The notes below the pieces were generated by a model. That model was given only the letters and a program-made list of their open reading frames with translations. It was not told where the DNA came from and did not search any database. 49,355 nt of DNA. Source: Syntrophaceae bacterium (GTDB lineage: Bacteria; Desulfobacterota; Syntrophia; Syntrophales; Smithellaceae). Below, piece after piece: positions 9,266-18,173 of the stretch. The translations under genes and the position numbers were made by a program. How positions within the stretch are numbered: position 1 is the stretch's first letter; the number at the start of each line of letters is the position of its first letter. The stretch is from positions 1-49,355 of the forward strand of contig WRPE01000019.1 of assembly GCA_009773315.1 (NCBI GenBank). Direction: 5' to 3'.

Positions 9266-10791
9266 AGGGTTTTATGAATACACAAAAAAGGATACTGTGT
9301 GTTGACGATGAGCCTATGAATCTGAAGCTTCTTGAGGCATTGCTTGTGTCTAAGGGTTATGAGGTGATCACCGCCGCAAACGGCAGGGAGGCGCTGGCGA
9401 GGATAGGCGAAAAGACGATAGATCTTGTTCTTCTGGATGTTATGATGCCCGGGATAAACGGTTTTGATACCTGTAGGATGATAAAAGAGGACGAAAGGCA
9501 CGGGAATATCCCTGTCGTCATGATTACGGCACTGCAGTCCCGGAAGGACAGGATTCAGAGCATCGAAGCCGGGGCGGAAGACTTAATCACGAAGCCTTTT
9601 AATGCAGAAGAGGTTTTTGCGCGGGTAAAGATGCTGCTGAAGATGAAGGATATCAATGACAGACTGAACGATGCATACAACAATATCAACAACCTCACAT
9701 CCTTTGGAGAGAAGATCGTAAAGACATTCGACCCCCTCAGTTTCGATTTTATGGCCAGGATTGACAGTATTGTTCGTCTGGTTATCGGGCAGAACGAGGA
9801 AATGGCAGAGAAACCCCGGATGATCATTACCGGAATACCGTCTGACACCGGCCGCTGGCAGTGGCATCGCTTCGTCTCCGTTTCCGGCGAACTTGAGCGA
9901 AAACCTATTAAATTAGACCTCCAGCATGAACTGCGTCTGCCTGCAAGCGATTCAACAATAACCTTTTTTAACGATGACGACCGCGAAAATCAGGAGGCGG
10001 GGCAGATTGCCGCAAAAATCGAGTCTGCAGGGATATCTGTCTCCAACATGGTTTGTTATTTAAGCGGCGACCTTATTATCCTTGCCCTCAATTACGGAAG
10101 GGATGTTACCAATTACGATGCCGCTGTCTTAAGAAGCCTTGTGATCCAGAGCCTGTTTCTGAGGTCGCTTTCAGCGCAGATAAAAGAGGTGGATGATGCA
10201 TTTACATATACGCTCCATGCCCTTGCAAGGGCAGCCGAGGCAAATGACGAAGATACCGGGAATCACATATTAAGGGTCGGCGAGTATGCGGCGATTCTCT
10301 CAAGACATCTCGGAATGACGGAAGAATTTATAAACACAATAAGGCGTCAGGCACAGATGCACGATGTGGGAAAGATTCACATTCATCCGGACATCTTGAG
10401 AAAACCCGGCGAACTGTCCCCTGATGAGTGGGAAGGCATGAAGACTCACACGATTCATGGCTCTATGATACTCGGCGAACATGCCAGGCTTGCGCTGGCA
10501 AAAGAGATAGCGTTAGGACACCACGAAAGATGGGATGGGAGCGGTTATCCCTTTGGATTGCAAGGCGCACAGATACCGTTTCCTGCAAGGATAACAGCTA
10601 TCGCCGACCAGTACGACGCACTGAGAAACCCTCGCGTTTATAAACCGGCATTTGAACATGAAACAGCACGCAGGATCATCACCGAAGGCGACGGCAGGAC
10701 AATGCCTTACCACTTTGATCCGGAGGCGCTCAAGGCATTCAAAGAGATCGCATCACAAATGGAAGAAGCATATGCGCGGTTAAGTGGCTGA
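9262..10791 (+). CDS. Response regulator with HD-GYP output domain
   Basis: A 509-residue two-component regulator. The N-terminal receiver (about 8-125) has Asp59 in LLDVMMPG and the conserved TKPF lysine. A poorly conserved middle part (about 130-300) is followed by an HD-GYP domain with MHDVGK (His367), [11 protein letters not shown] (GYP from Gly428) and the later DALRNP. HD-GYP domains degrade cyclic di-GMP, so phosphorylation by the kinase just upstream probably controls c-di-GMP level. The start at ATG 9262 overlaps the kinase stop by 4 bp; a second ATG 12 bp on is possible. This is the second HD-GYP protein within 6 kb. Confidence 0.92.
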   Translation: MKGFMNTQKRILCVDDEPMNLKLLEALLVSKGYEVITAANGREALARIGEKTIDLVLLDVMMPGINGFDTCRMIKEDERHGNIPVVMITALQSRKDRIQSIEAGAEDLITKPFNAEEVFARVKMLLKMKDINDRLNDAYNNINNLTSFGEKIVKTFDPLSFDFMARIDSIVRLVIGQNEEMAEKPRMIITGIPSDTGRWQWHRFVSVSGELERKPIKLDLQHELRLPASDSTITFFNDDDRENQEAGQIAAKIESAGISVSNMVCYLSGDLIILALNYGRDVTNYDAAVLRSLVIQSLFLRSLSAQIKEVDDAFTYTLHALARAAEANDEDTGNHILRVGEYAAILSRHLGMTEEFINTIRRQAQMHDVGKIHIHPDILRKPGELSPDEWEGMKTHTIHGSMILGEHARLALAKEIALGHHERWDGSGYPFGLQGAQIPFPARITAIADQYDALRNPRVYKPAFEHETARRIITEGDGRTMPYHFDPEALKAFKEIASQMEEAYARLSG

Positions 10792-10829
10792 TATATCTTC
10801 AGAGCGGGCGGCCCTCTGTGCCGATATAA

Positions 10830-11192
10830 ATGAGACACTTCCCACCCTGTAATTTAGGCGCTACGGAAGGGATGGGCTACCGGGTCCTGGCGGCGCAGTC
10901 TCCCCGGCAAGCCCTGGCGATGGCCGAGGGGTTCGCGGGGGAGATCCACCTGCTCCTCACCGACGTGGTGATGCCCGAGATGAACGGCCGGGAACTGCGG
11001 GAGCGCCTCCGGCCCCTCCGGCCCGCCATGAGGTGTCTCTTCATGTCCGGCTATACGGCCAACGTGATCGTCCACCGGGGCGTTCTCGACGAGGAAGTCT
11101 CCTTCCTCCCGAAGCCCTTCTCCTCCCTGGAACTGGCCAGGAAGGTGCGGGAGACTTTGGACAGGGCGGATAGACCGGAGAAACGACATTGA
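10830..11192 (+). pseudogene. Receiver-domain fragment of a hybrid histidine kinase
   Basis: From about 10868 this GC-rich stretch encodes the second part of a receiver domain: GYRVLAA, HLLLTDVVMPEMNG with the phospho-acceptor Asp, MSGYTA and LPKPFS. The first beta-strand and acidic pocket are missing. The first 12 codons read as unrelated sequence. Receivers with exactly this pattern are normally the C-terminal end of large PAS-type hybrid kinases, so this is probably a severed 3' end rather than a small stand-alone regulator. Composition and type fit the kinase N-terminal scrap near 5393, on the other side of the cheR operon. Confidence 0.7.
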
Positions 11193-11215
11193 ACCAGGCG
11201 GCGAGAGGCGCGGGG

Positions 11216-11350
11216 CAAAGAGGTATAGTTCTTAATTTCGGCGCCGTGCAAAAGCAAGTTCTAAATGAAGGTCTGCATTTTCGGCTACCGGTGATGCAGG
11301 AAATTGTGTTAATGGATGTGAAGGTTCAGAAAGCCGAAACGAATCGATAG
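11216..11350 (+). pseudogene. Prohibitin N-terminal fragment (copy 2)
   Basis: In the frame of the stop at 11348 the sequence reads [21 protein letters not shown] and [10 protein letters not shown], the beginning of the SPFH domain of a prohibitin, then ends at TAG. It has neither the upstream membrane anchor nor the rest of the domain. Its last 35 bases closely resemble the very start of this window (about 4-40), where the prohibitin continues normally. It directly precedes the second slipin gene, so this is the decayed second copy of the prohibitin that opens the window. Confidence 0.75.
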
Positions 11351-11361
11351 CAGGAGAAAAA

Positions 11362-12126
11362 ATGATTGGAGCTTTACCGATTCCCGTGATTGTTATAACC
11401 GCGATGGTGGTCATGTTTTTGGCCTCCGCGATTAAAGTGCTAAATGAGTATGAAAGAGCAGTTGTTTTTTGTTTGGGTAGAATCAGGGCCGCAAAGGGGC
11501 CGGGTTTGATCATGATCATTCCCGTCATCGACAGAATTGTCCGGGTGGATATGCGGACCATAACGACGGATGTTCCGCCGCAGGATGTCATTACGAAGGA
11601 TAACGTATCCATCAAAGTTAATGCGGTTGTTTATTTTCTTGTTATAGATGCCAATGCGGCTGTTGTAGGCGTAGAGAATTTTCTATAGGCAACCGCCCAG
11701 CTTGCGCAAACAACTTTAAGAAGTGTCTGCGGTCAGGTTGAACTGGATGAAATATTGTCCGAGCGGGAGAAAATCAATATGCATCTGCAGGAAATCCTGG
11801 ATCGAAGCACCGATCCATGGGGCATCAAGATATCGCTGGTTGAAGTTAAACACATTGATTTGCCGGAGGAGATGAAGCGCGTAATGGCCAAACAGGCCGA
11901 AGCGGAAAGAGAAAGAAGGGCGAAGGTCATCAACGCAGAAGGCGAATTTCCAGCCGCACAGAAACTGATTGAAGCGGCCGCCTTGATGAAAACGCGGCCG
12001 ATGTCGCTTCAACTGCGTTATTTGCAGACGCTCAATCAGATCGCCGGCGAAAACAATTCGACCATCGTTTTCCCGGTGCCTATTGACATGTTCAAATCTT
12101 TTATGAAAAAGGAGGAAAAATTATGA
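11362..12126 (+). pseudogene. Slipin/stomatin-like SPFH protein with in-frame TAG
   Basis: The frame from ATG 11362 encodes a complete slipin: N-terminal membrane helix (about 4-22), [11 protein letters not shown], the SPFH domain with [13 protein letters not shown], then [25 protein letters not shown], the Ala/Glu coiled coil and a C-terminus ending at 12126. It is interrupted by a TAG codon at 11686-11688, where the family has tyrosine before [11 protein letters not shown]. The same frame is open on both sides. TAG ends other genes here (PEP carboxylase, carB), so recoding is unlikely and a nonsense mutation or a sequencing error is the simpler reading. Bases 11515-11602 are almost identical to the slipin scrap at 4216-4303. 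It overlaps the following zinc-ribbon gene by 4 bp. Confidence 0.8.
11515..11602 (+). repeat. 88-bp direct repeat in slipin genes, copy B
   Basis: Partner of 4216-4303 with one mismatch, 7299 bp away. Here the repeat lies inside an otherwise continuous slipin frame, so this is probably the parental context and copy A the recombined one, or the two were homogenised by conversion. Confidence 0.9.
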
Positions 12127-12392
12127 ATTGCCCAGTATGTAATGTACCCTTAACAATGAGTGAACGCCAGGGGGTGGAAATCGATTTCTGCTCAAAATGC
12201 CGCGGCGTCTGGCTGGATCGCGGCGAGCTGGATAAAATTATCGAGCGCGCTTCGTCTGAAATAACGCCCACCCCGCCCCGCCAGGAGCGCGAGGATGACC
12301 GGCGCGAGAGTCACTTTGACAAAAACCGCGACCGCTATTACGGACAGCACTATAAAAAGAAGAAGTCATTTCTGCATGAGCTTTTTGATTAA
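12123..12392 (+). CDS. zf-TFIIB zinc-ribbon protein (copy 2)
   Basis: An 89-residue protein with the zf-TFIIB domain at its N-terminus (CPVCNVPL, then [15 protein letters not shown]) and a long basic/acidic tail rich in Arg, Asp and Lys that ends in an aromatic FLHELFD. The order is the reverse of copy 1 at 3727, where the charged part comes first. The ATG overlaps the slipin stop by 4 bp (ATGA), and the slipin tail supplies the GGAGG site, so it is translationally coupled to slipin. The family is secure; the function is unknown. Confidence 0.85.
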   Translation: MNCPVCNVPLTMSERQGVEIDFCSKCRGVWLDRGELDKIIERASSEITPTPPRQEREDDRRESHFDKNRDRYYGQHYKKKKSFLHELFD

Positions 12393-12410
12393 CTTGGAAG
12401 GGAGAATTCA

Positions 12411-13782
12411 ATGGAAAAATCAATGCGTACAGGCTGGATAGTTGCGCTGGCCGGAACCGGAATCAATTTTGCTTTGGGTGTTCTTTACGCCTGGAGCGTC
12501 ATTAAAAACGGCATCCCCGATTCATGGGGATGGACAAATGCCGATAAGGCCCTGCCGTATTCGGTGGCCGCGTTTTGCTTTGCGCTGGCCATGGTTCCGG
12601 CAGGATGGCTGCAGGATAAAATCGGTCCAAAAAAAGTAGCCACCATGGGGGGGATCCTGGTAGGCGCCGGATGCATGGTTGCCGCTTTTTCCGGGTCATC
12701 ATTGCTTGGCTTCGTGATCGGCTTCGGAGTCATGGCCGGAATGGGCATCGGCTTCGGTTATGCATCGGCGACGCCGCCCGCGGTTAAATGGTTCCCACCT
12801 GAAAAAACAGGGTTGATTGCCGGAATCGTGGTCGCCGGTTTCGGACTGGCCTCTGTCTATATTGCGCCGCTTGCATCGGTCCTTCTGGACGCCTTCCAGA
12901 CGTCAACCATCGGGGCATCAGGAACACAGATTATTGAAAAAGGCGTTTCCAATACCATGCTGGTTTTCGGCATTTCTTTTTTGATTGTGGTCGTCGGATT
13001 ATCGCAACTTCTTAAAAATCCGCCAGCCGGACACGTAGCGCCCTCAACCCAAACAAACACCAGTGCAACCGCCCTGAAGAAAAATGAAATGACATGGAAA
13101 CAAATGATTTCCACAGGTCAATTCTGGATTATGTGGCTGATGTATTTCGGGGCGGCGGGGGCCGGCCTGATGTTCATCAGCGTTGCCGCAGACCTCGGCA
13201 AGAAATCCATGGGCGAACTGGCTTTCATTGCAGTGGCCGTTCTGGCGGTCGGCAATGCAAGCGGCCGGATTCTTGCGGGCAGTGTCTCCGATAAAATCGG
13301 CCGGCAGTCGACATTGTTTATTGTTTTCATATTCCAGGCAATCGTCGTGTTGCTGCTCTCTTTTGCGGCGGCAGGAGCTTCCTGGGGCGCTTTATGGCTG
13401 CCGACGTTGCTCTTGGTTATTCTCATCGGCGCAAACTATGGCGCAAATCTGTCTATTTTCCCGGCTCTCACGAAAGACTATTTCGGATTGAAAAACTTCG
13501 GTCTGAATTACGGTCTGGTATTCACCTCCTGGGGGAGTCGCCGGCCTTGCCATGCCCTGGATAAACGGCATCGTTAAAGATATGGGCAAACCCCATCTCG
13601 CTTACTGGGTCATTATAGCCGTCCTGTTGGCAGGCGCTTGCCTTACTTTTGTCAGCAAAGGGCTCGCCAATGATAGCGGATGGAATAAGGTTAAAACCGG
13701 GCTATGCTTAAACACAACGCAGGCAAGATGCTTTTTTCTAAAGGATCGTCAGCCATGCAATCAGGAAAGAGGTTCGAATTGA
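12411..13782 (+). pseudogene. OFA-family MFS transporter (oxalate/formate antiporter-like), frameshifted
   Basis: A twelve-helix major-facilitator transporter of the oxalate:formate antiporter family: GTGINFALGVLYAWSV at the start, DKIGPKK after helix 2, a glycine-rich helix 4, and SDKIGRQ in the second half. The frame breaks at a run of five G (13531-13535). The continuation, VAGLAMPWINGIVKD with the last helices, is in the next frame from 13536 to 13782, so one base is extra. Substrates in this family are small carboxylates; a formate or oxalate role is only inferred. The last about 35 codons after SKGLA look unrelated to the family. The break may be a real mutation or a homopolymer sequencing error. 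Confidence 0.8.
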
Positions 13783-15236
13783 AGATTCCCCGTTGTATGA
13801 GTACCCAGCATCCCGACAATGCGTCGTTGCCATTCTTCGCATCCTCTTCGGTCCTCTTCGGGGAGGACGAAATCCGCGAGGCTTACTACGCATTCTCGCA
13901 CTTGGGATGCGACGAGCAGATGTGGGACGTCGAAGGCAAAGAGATCGACACATACGTCGTCAAGAAGCTGCTGTCCTTCTATCCCGAGTACTTTCGCAAT
14001 CACACTATTGGCGAGGACCTGCGCATCACGCTGCGCGCTCCGAATCCTACCGTGGAGAGAACCGAGGCCAAGATTCTGCTCGAGATCCTCGAGAGCATCC
14101 CCAGGTCATTTGACACTGCTCGTCTTTTTTATGGGTGCGACACCCCACCCATCTTTGAGGTCATCTTGCCAATGACGACGTCTGCGCGCTGCATCGACCG
14201 TGTTTACCGCTACTACACCGACCACATTATAGCGCGCCAGAAGGTACGATTCCGTAATGACGACATCACAATCGCTGAATGGATTGGGGACTTCCTGCCG
14301 ACTCATATCCAGGTCATCCCGCTTTTTGAAGACGTGCCGACAATGCTTAAAGCGGACGAAATCGTCGCGGAGTATCTGAGCGATAAGCGAATCACGGATC
14401 AGCGCGTTTTTCTCGCTCGATCCGATACGGCTATGAACTACGGACTCGTCTCCGCTGCGCTGGCCAACAAAATCGCTCTTGCGCGTCTGGATGCGCTCTC
14501 GAACCGCATCGGAGTGCGTCTCCACCCGATTATTGGCATGGGGTCCGCTCCATTCCGCGGAGGTCTATCACCACAGACTGCGGTGAGGGTCGGCACTGAG
14601 TACCCGAGCGTAGTCACCTTCACGATTCAATCTGCTTTCAAGTTTGACAATCCGGTCGAAAAGGTACATACGGCCTGCGAGTACCTGAAGACGCGGCAAA
14701 TCGGACCCGCAACCCCCATCGACGTTGAGCGCGCCCTGTCGATTATCGACCGCTATAGCGCAGCGTATAGAGGTCTCATTCCCGCGCTCGCGCCTCTGAT
14801 CAACAATATCGCCAAGTACGTCCCAAAGCGTCGAGCTCGCAAGCTGCACACCGGCTTGTTCGGGTACGCGCGAGAGCTCGATGGCGTGGCACTCCCGCGT
14901 GCGATTTCATTCACCTGTTCGCTCTACTCGCTCGGGCTTCCCCCGGAGCTCCTCGCGCTTGAATCGTTATCTGCGGAAGACTTCGCCTTCCTGAAGGAGA
15001 CGTATCCATCCTTCTGCGCCAAGATCAGTGAAGCTCTGCCGTACGTTGACCCTTCCGGACCTCTCATGACTGATGCCCTCAGAGATGCCCTCGCCGCGTT
15101 CGGCTTCGACATCGCTCCGCATCCGGAGAATCTGGCGATCGTGCGCGCAATCCGTGAAGCTCTTGCGCGTGGTGACTCGGTTTCCGTCAGCGATCTCGTA
15201 CTGAGAGCGGCTCTGCTGCGCCGCTTCTTGGGCTAG
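13779..15236 (+). CDS. ppcA: Archaeal-type phosphoenolpyruvate carboxylase
   Basis: An enzyme of 485 residues that would form oxaloacetate from PEP and bicarbonate. It belongs to the short archaeal-type PEPC, about half the length of the usual bacterial enzyme. Family marks are the N-terminal KIPRCMSTQHPDN, TEAKILLEILESIPRS, GMGSAPFRGG and TGLFGYAR. I choose TTG 13779, since MKIPR is the family's normal N-terminus and an AGGAAAGAGG site lies 6-7 bp upstream; ATG 13755, in frame, is an alternative. Its start overlaps the decayed end of the transporter gene. It is richer in GC than the purK gene behind it and is probably acquired. It would feed oxaloacetate into biosynthesis. Confidence 0.88.
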   Translation: MKIPRCMSTQHPDNASLPFFASSSVLFGEDEIREAYYAFSHLGCDEQMWDVEGKEIDTYVVKKLLSFYPEYFRNHTIGEDLRITLRAPNPTVERTEAKILLEILESIPRSFDTARLFYGCDTPPIFEVILPMTTSARCIDRVYRYYTDHIIARQKVRFRNDDITIAEWIGDFLPTHIQVIPLFEDVPTMLKADEIVAEYLSDKRITDQRVFLARSDTAMNYGLVSAALANKIALARLDALSNRIGVRLHPIIGMGSAPFRGGLSPQTAVRVGTEYPSVVTFTIQSAFKFDNPVEKVHTACEYLKTRQIGPATPIDVERALSIIDRYSAAYRGLIPALAPLINNIAKYVPKRRARKLHTGLFGYARELDGVALPRAISFTCSLYSLGLPPELLALESLSAEDFAFLKETYPSFCAKISEALPYVDPSGPLMTDALRDALAAFGFDIAPHPENLAIVRAIREALARGDSVSVSDLVLRAALLRRFLG

Positions 15237-15295
15237 CGGAATAAACACAATAGTTTTTACACACACATAGCTCAATATAACAAGAAAGACATGAT

Positions 15296-16462
15296 ATGGA
15301 AAGATTGGTAACATCAAGTTTGAAACTGGGAATTATTGCGGGCGGACAACTTGGAAAAATGCTGATTCAGGAAGCCAGCAAGTGGGATATCATAACATAT
15401 GTTTTAGATAATGACGAAGATTGTCCTGCCGGAAAAATAGCCTCATGTTTTATTAAAGGCAATCACCTGGATTTTGATTCAGTTTACCAATTTGGGAAAA
15501 AGGTAGACGTGTTGACCTTTGAAATTGAAAATGTGAATATTGAAGCTCTTAAAAAACTCAAATCAGAAGGTCACAGAATTGTACCTGACCCTGAAATATT
15601 AGAGTTAATACAGGACAAAGGCTTGCAGAAAGAATTTTATAAAACGAATGGAATTCCAACTTCTCCCTTTACGCTGTGCGAATCGGAAACTGCTATTGTA
15701 CAGGGCATTGAAAAAGGGGACATCCATTTTCCATTTGTGCAAAAATTAAGGAAGGGTGGATATGACGGGCGTGGAGTGGCTGTTATAAACAACCGTGACG
15801 ATTTGAAGAAAATGCTTCCGGGGCCATCCGTAATTGAAGAAAAAGTTGAGATAATAAAAGAAATTGCAGTCATCGCGGCACGAAACAGAAAGGGAGAAAT
15901 TAAATGCTACCCCGTGGTCGAAATGCTTTTTGACCCAAATGCAAATCTGGTGAATAAACTAATTTGCCCTTCGTCAATAGCTGTCGAACAATCGGAAAAA
16001 GCAACGAATTTTGCCGGCGAAATTATAGAATTGCTTAATATGGAGGGTCTGCTTGCTGTTGAGTTCTTTATAGATTCAAAAGGTGGTGTCATTGTGAACG
16101 AAATTGCCCCCCGCCCACACAATAGTGGTCATCACACAATTGAAAGCATCATTACATCACAATTTGAGCAACACTTGCGAGCCATATTAAACCTGCCTTT
16201 AGGAAGTACTAAACTTAAACTTCCCTCAGTCATGATAAACATTTTAGGAGCTGATGGGTACAATGGTCCGGTAATTTATGAAGGATTAACGGAGAGTATG
16301 TCAATTGACGGTGTAAAGATTCATTTATACGGGAAAAAAATAACTAAACCCTACCGAAAAATGGGGCATGTTACTGTGTTGTCCTCATCATTGGCGTGTG
16401 CATTAAAAAAGGCAGAAAAAGTTAAACAATTAATAAAGGTGAAATCATGGAAAGAAAGTTAA
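15296..16462 (+). CDS. purK: N5-carboxyaminoimidazole ribonucleotide synthase
   Basis: A 388-residue ATP-grasp enzyme that carboxylates aminoimidazole ribonucleotide with ATP and bicarbonate in purine synthesis. The glycine-rich N-terminus (GIIAGGQLGKML), FEIENVN, the ATP-grasp lysine region FVQKLRKGGYDGRGV and the NEIAPRPHNSGHHT motif are all present. The gene is clearly AT-rich, with many AAA, ATA and TTA codons, unlike the GC-rich PEP carboxylase before it, and it resembles Bacteroidetes-type PurK. It overlaps purE by 16 bp and forms one unit with it and the DUF6671 gene. The ribosome site is weak. Confidence 0.93.
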   Translation: MERLVTSSLKLGIIAGGQLGKMLIQEASKWDIITYVLDNDEDCPAGKIASCFIKGNHLDFDSVYQFGKKVDVLTFEIENVNIEALKKLKSEGHRIVPDPEILELIQDKGLQKEFYKTNGIPTSPFTLCESETAIVQGIEKGDIHFPFVQKLRKGGYDGRGVAVINNRDDLKKMLPGPSVIEEKVEIIKEIAVIAARNRKGEIKCYPVVEMLFDPNANLVNKLICPSSIAVEQSEKATNFAGEIIELLNMEGLLAVEFFIDSKGGVIVNEIAPRPHNSGHHTIESIITSQFEQHLRAILNLPLGSTKLKLPSVMINILGADGYNGPVIYEGLTESMSIDGVKIHLYGKKITKPYRKMGHVTVLSSSLACALKKAEKVKQLIKVKSWKES

Positions 16463-16938
16463 TAAGCATTGTAATGGGTTCAGATTCTGACTTGCCCGTA
16501 ATGAAACAGGCAGCCGAAATGCTTGAAAAATTTGGCATCGGTTACGAAATGGATATCGTTTCAGCACACCGAACTCCCGAAAAACTATATGAATTTGCAT
16601 CAAATGCTCATAATCGGGGAATTGTTGCCATTATAGCAGGGGCAGGCGGTGCAGCCCATTTGCCGGGGATGGTTGCGGCAATATCGCCATTGCCTGTAAT
16701 CGGGGTGCCAATAAAGTCGAGCAATTCAATTGACGGTTGGGATTCAGTTCTTTCCATTTTGCAAATGCCGGGCGGCGTTCCCGTTGCCACGGTTGCGTTG
16801 AACGGAGCAAAAAATGCAGGTATTCTTGCGGCACAAATTGTGTCGACTGCTGACAGTTCGGTAAGGGACCGAATGATTGAGTATAAACAAGAGTTAAAAG
16901 AACAGGTAATCATGCAAGCAAAAAATCTGAAAGCCTGA
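16447..16938 (+). CDS. purE: N5-carboxyaminoimidazole ribonucleotide mutase (class I PurE)
   Basis: A complete 163-residue class I PurE that converts the PurK product to 4-carboxyaminoimidazole ribonucleotide. Motifs are MGSDSDLPVM, SAHRTPE, IAGAGGAAHLPGM, PVIGVPI and QMPGGVPVATVA, which cover the active site. It shares the AT-rich composition of purK and overlaps it, so both were probably acquired together. A second purE at 20392 is broken, which makes this copy the likely functional one. Confidence 0.95.
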   Translation: MERKLISIVMGSDSDLPVMKQAAEMLEKFGIGYEMDIVSAHRTPEKLYEFASNAHNRGIVAIIAGAGGAAHLPGMVAAISPLPVIGVPIKSSNSIDGWDSVLSILQMPGGVPVATVALNGAKNAGILAAQIVSTADSSVRDRMIEYKQELKEQVIMQAKNLKA

Positions 16939-16939
16939 C

Positions 16940-17782
16940 ATGGGATTCTTTAAAGGCAGGAAAGCCGTTATAGCAACCAAGCATAAAAAGGAAGAAGCCA
17001 TTGCCCCGATTCTTGAAAATGAGCTGGGGCTCATTTGTGTTACACCTGACGGATTGGACACCGACTTGTTAGGCACTTTCTCAGGCGAAGTAGCACGATT
17101 AGATGATCCCGTCACCACTTTGCGAAAAAAATGCCAGATGGCAATAGAGGTGAGCGGTATAAACCTGGCGATAGCAAGCGAAGGCTCTTTTGGCGCTCAC
17201 CCGACTATTTTTTTTGCTCATGCCGATGACGAACTTATTATGCTTATGGATAAGGATAACGAGATTGAGATAATAGAAAGAGAGCTAAACCTGGAAACAA
17301 ATTTCTCTGGGGCAGATGTAAAATCAGTCAATGAACTTATTGAATTTGCAAATCGTATTGGCTTCCCCTCTCATGGAATTATTCTAAAAAGGACAAAAGA
17401 GAACCTCTCTGGCATGATCAAGGAAAGTGGATCTTTAGAAGAATTGATTGAAAACTACCATAGCATAAAAAATTTTGACTATTCAGCTTATGCCGAAACG
17501 GATATGCGGGCAATGCGCAATCCGACACGCATGAAAGTTATTGTCAAGGCAACCAATAAATTGGTCGACAAAATAAACACTTTATGCCCTCATTGCGCCA
17601 TACCGGGCTTTGGTGTGGTAGATACCGTAAAGGGTTTGCCCTGCGAAATATGTTGTTTGCCGACAAGGTCAACGCTGAAGCACATTTACCGTTGCCAAAA
17701 ATGTAATTCCCAGATGGAAAAAGAGTTCCCGTTTGAAAAACGAACTGAAGACCCGCGGTATTGTGATTATTGCAACCCTTAA
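16940..17782 (+). CDS. DUF6671-family protein
   Basis: A 280-residue protein I recognise as the conserved DUF6671 type; its function is not known to me. The N-terminal two thirds alternate strands and helices with FKGRKAVIATKHKKE, SGEVARLDDP, ASEGSFGAHP and FFAHADDELI. The C-terminal part holds cysteine pairs (CPHCAIPGFG, CEICCLP, CQKCNSQ and a final YCDYCNP), consistent with two zinc ribbons. It starts one base after the purE stop and has the same AT-rich composition, so it travelled with purKE. No link to purine synthesis is shown by the sequence. Confidence 0.75.
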   Translation: MGFFKGRKAVIATKHKKEEAIAPILENELGLICVTPDGLDTDLLGTFSGEVARLDDPVTTLRKKCQMAIEVSGINLAIASEGSFGAHPTIFFAHADDELIMLMDKDNEIEIIERELNLETNFSGADVKSVNELIEFANRIGFPSHGIILKRTKENLSGMIKESGSLEELIENYHSIKNFDYSAYAETDMRAMRNPTRMKVIVKATNKLVDKINTLCPHCAIPGFGVVDTVKGLPCEICCLPTRSTLKHIYRCQKCNSQMEKEFPFEKRTEDPRYCDYCNP

Positions 17783-17816
17783 ATTCAAGACAAACGAATA
17801 ACGGTAGCTTCGACGA

Positions 17817-18173
17817 ATGATGACACGGACACATTCAAACATTGTGTTGATCGGGATGCCCAGTTCAGGAAAGAGCACGGTGGGGGTGATCCTCGCGAAG
17901 ATGACATCACGGGATTTTGTGGATACAGACGTGCTTATCCAAACGTCGCACCGACGCACACTCCAGGACATTGTTGATGAAGATGGATACGCCGCCCTGC
18001 GGAAAGTCGAAGAAGATGCGCTCTTAGGCCTTGCCGTCCGCAACCACGTCATCGCAACCGGCGGCAGTGCGGTCTATAGTGACGCAGCCAATCATCTGGT
18101 TGGACGCAGGCGAACAGGAACCATGCATCAAGATGAAAAAATAAGGAGGATTATTATATCAGCCAATGCATAA
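17817..18173 (+). pseudogene. aroK: Shikimate kinase, truncated after about 95 residues
   Basis: The first about 95 codons are a good shikimate kinase: P-loop [12 protein letters not shown], the shikimate-binding [15 protein letters not shown], and ATGGSAV. After SDAANHL the similarity ends abruptly and about 25 unrelated codons lead to a stop at 18173. The complete enzyme is about 170 residues, so the lid region and the final arginines are missing and activity is not expected. The end overlaps the ExoD-like gene by 8 bp. The gene lies between the AT-rich purKE block and the ExoD gene, at a likely recombination joint. Confidence 0.75.

Noticed and set aside
11686-11688. TAG as a pyrrolysine codon in slipin
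   Set aside because: Slipins have tyrosine here, TAG is used as an ordinary stop by other genes in the window, and there is no pyl gene in view.
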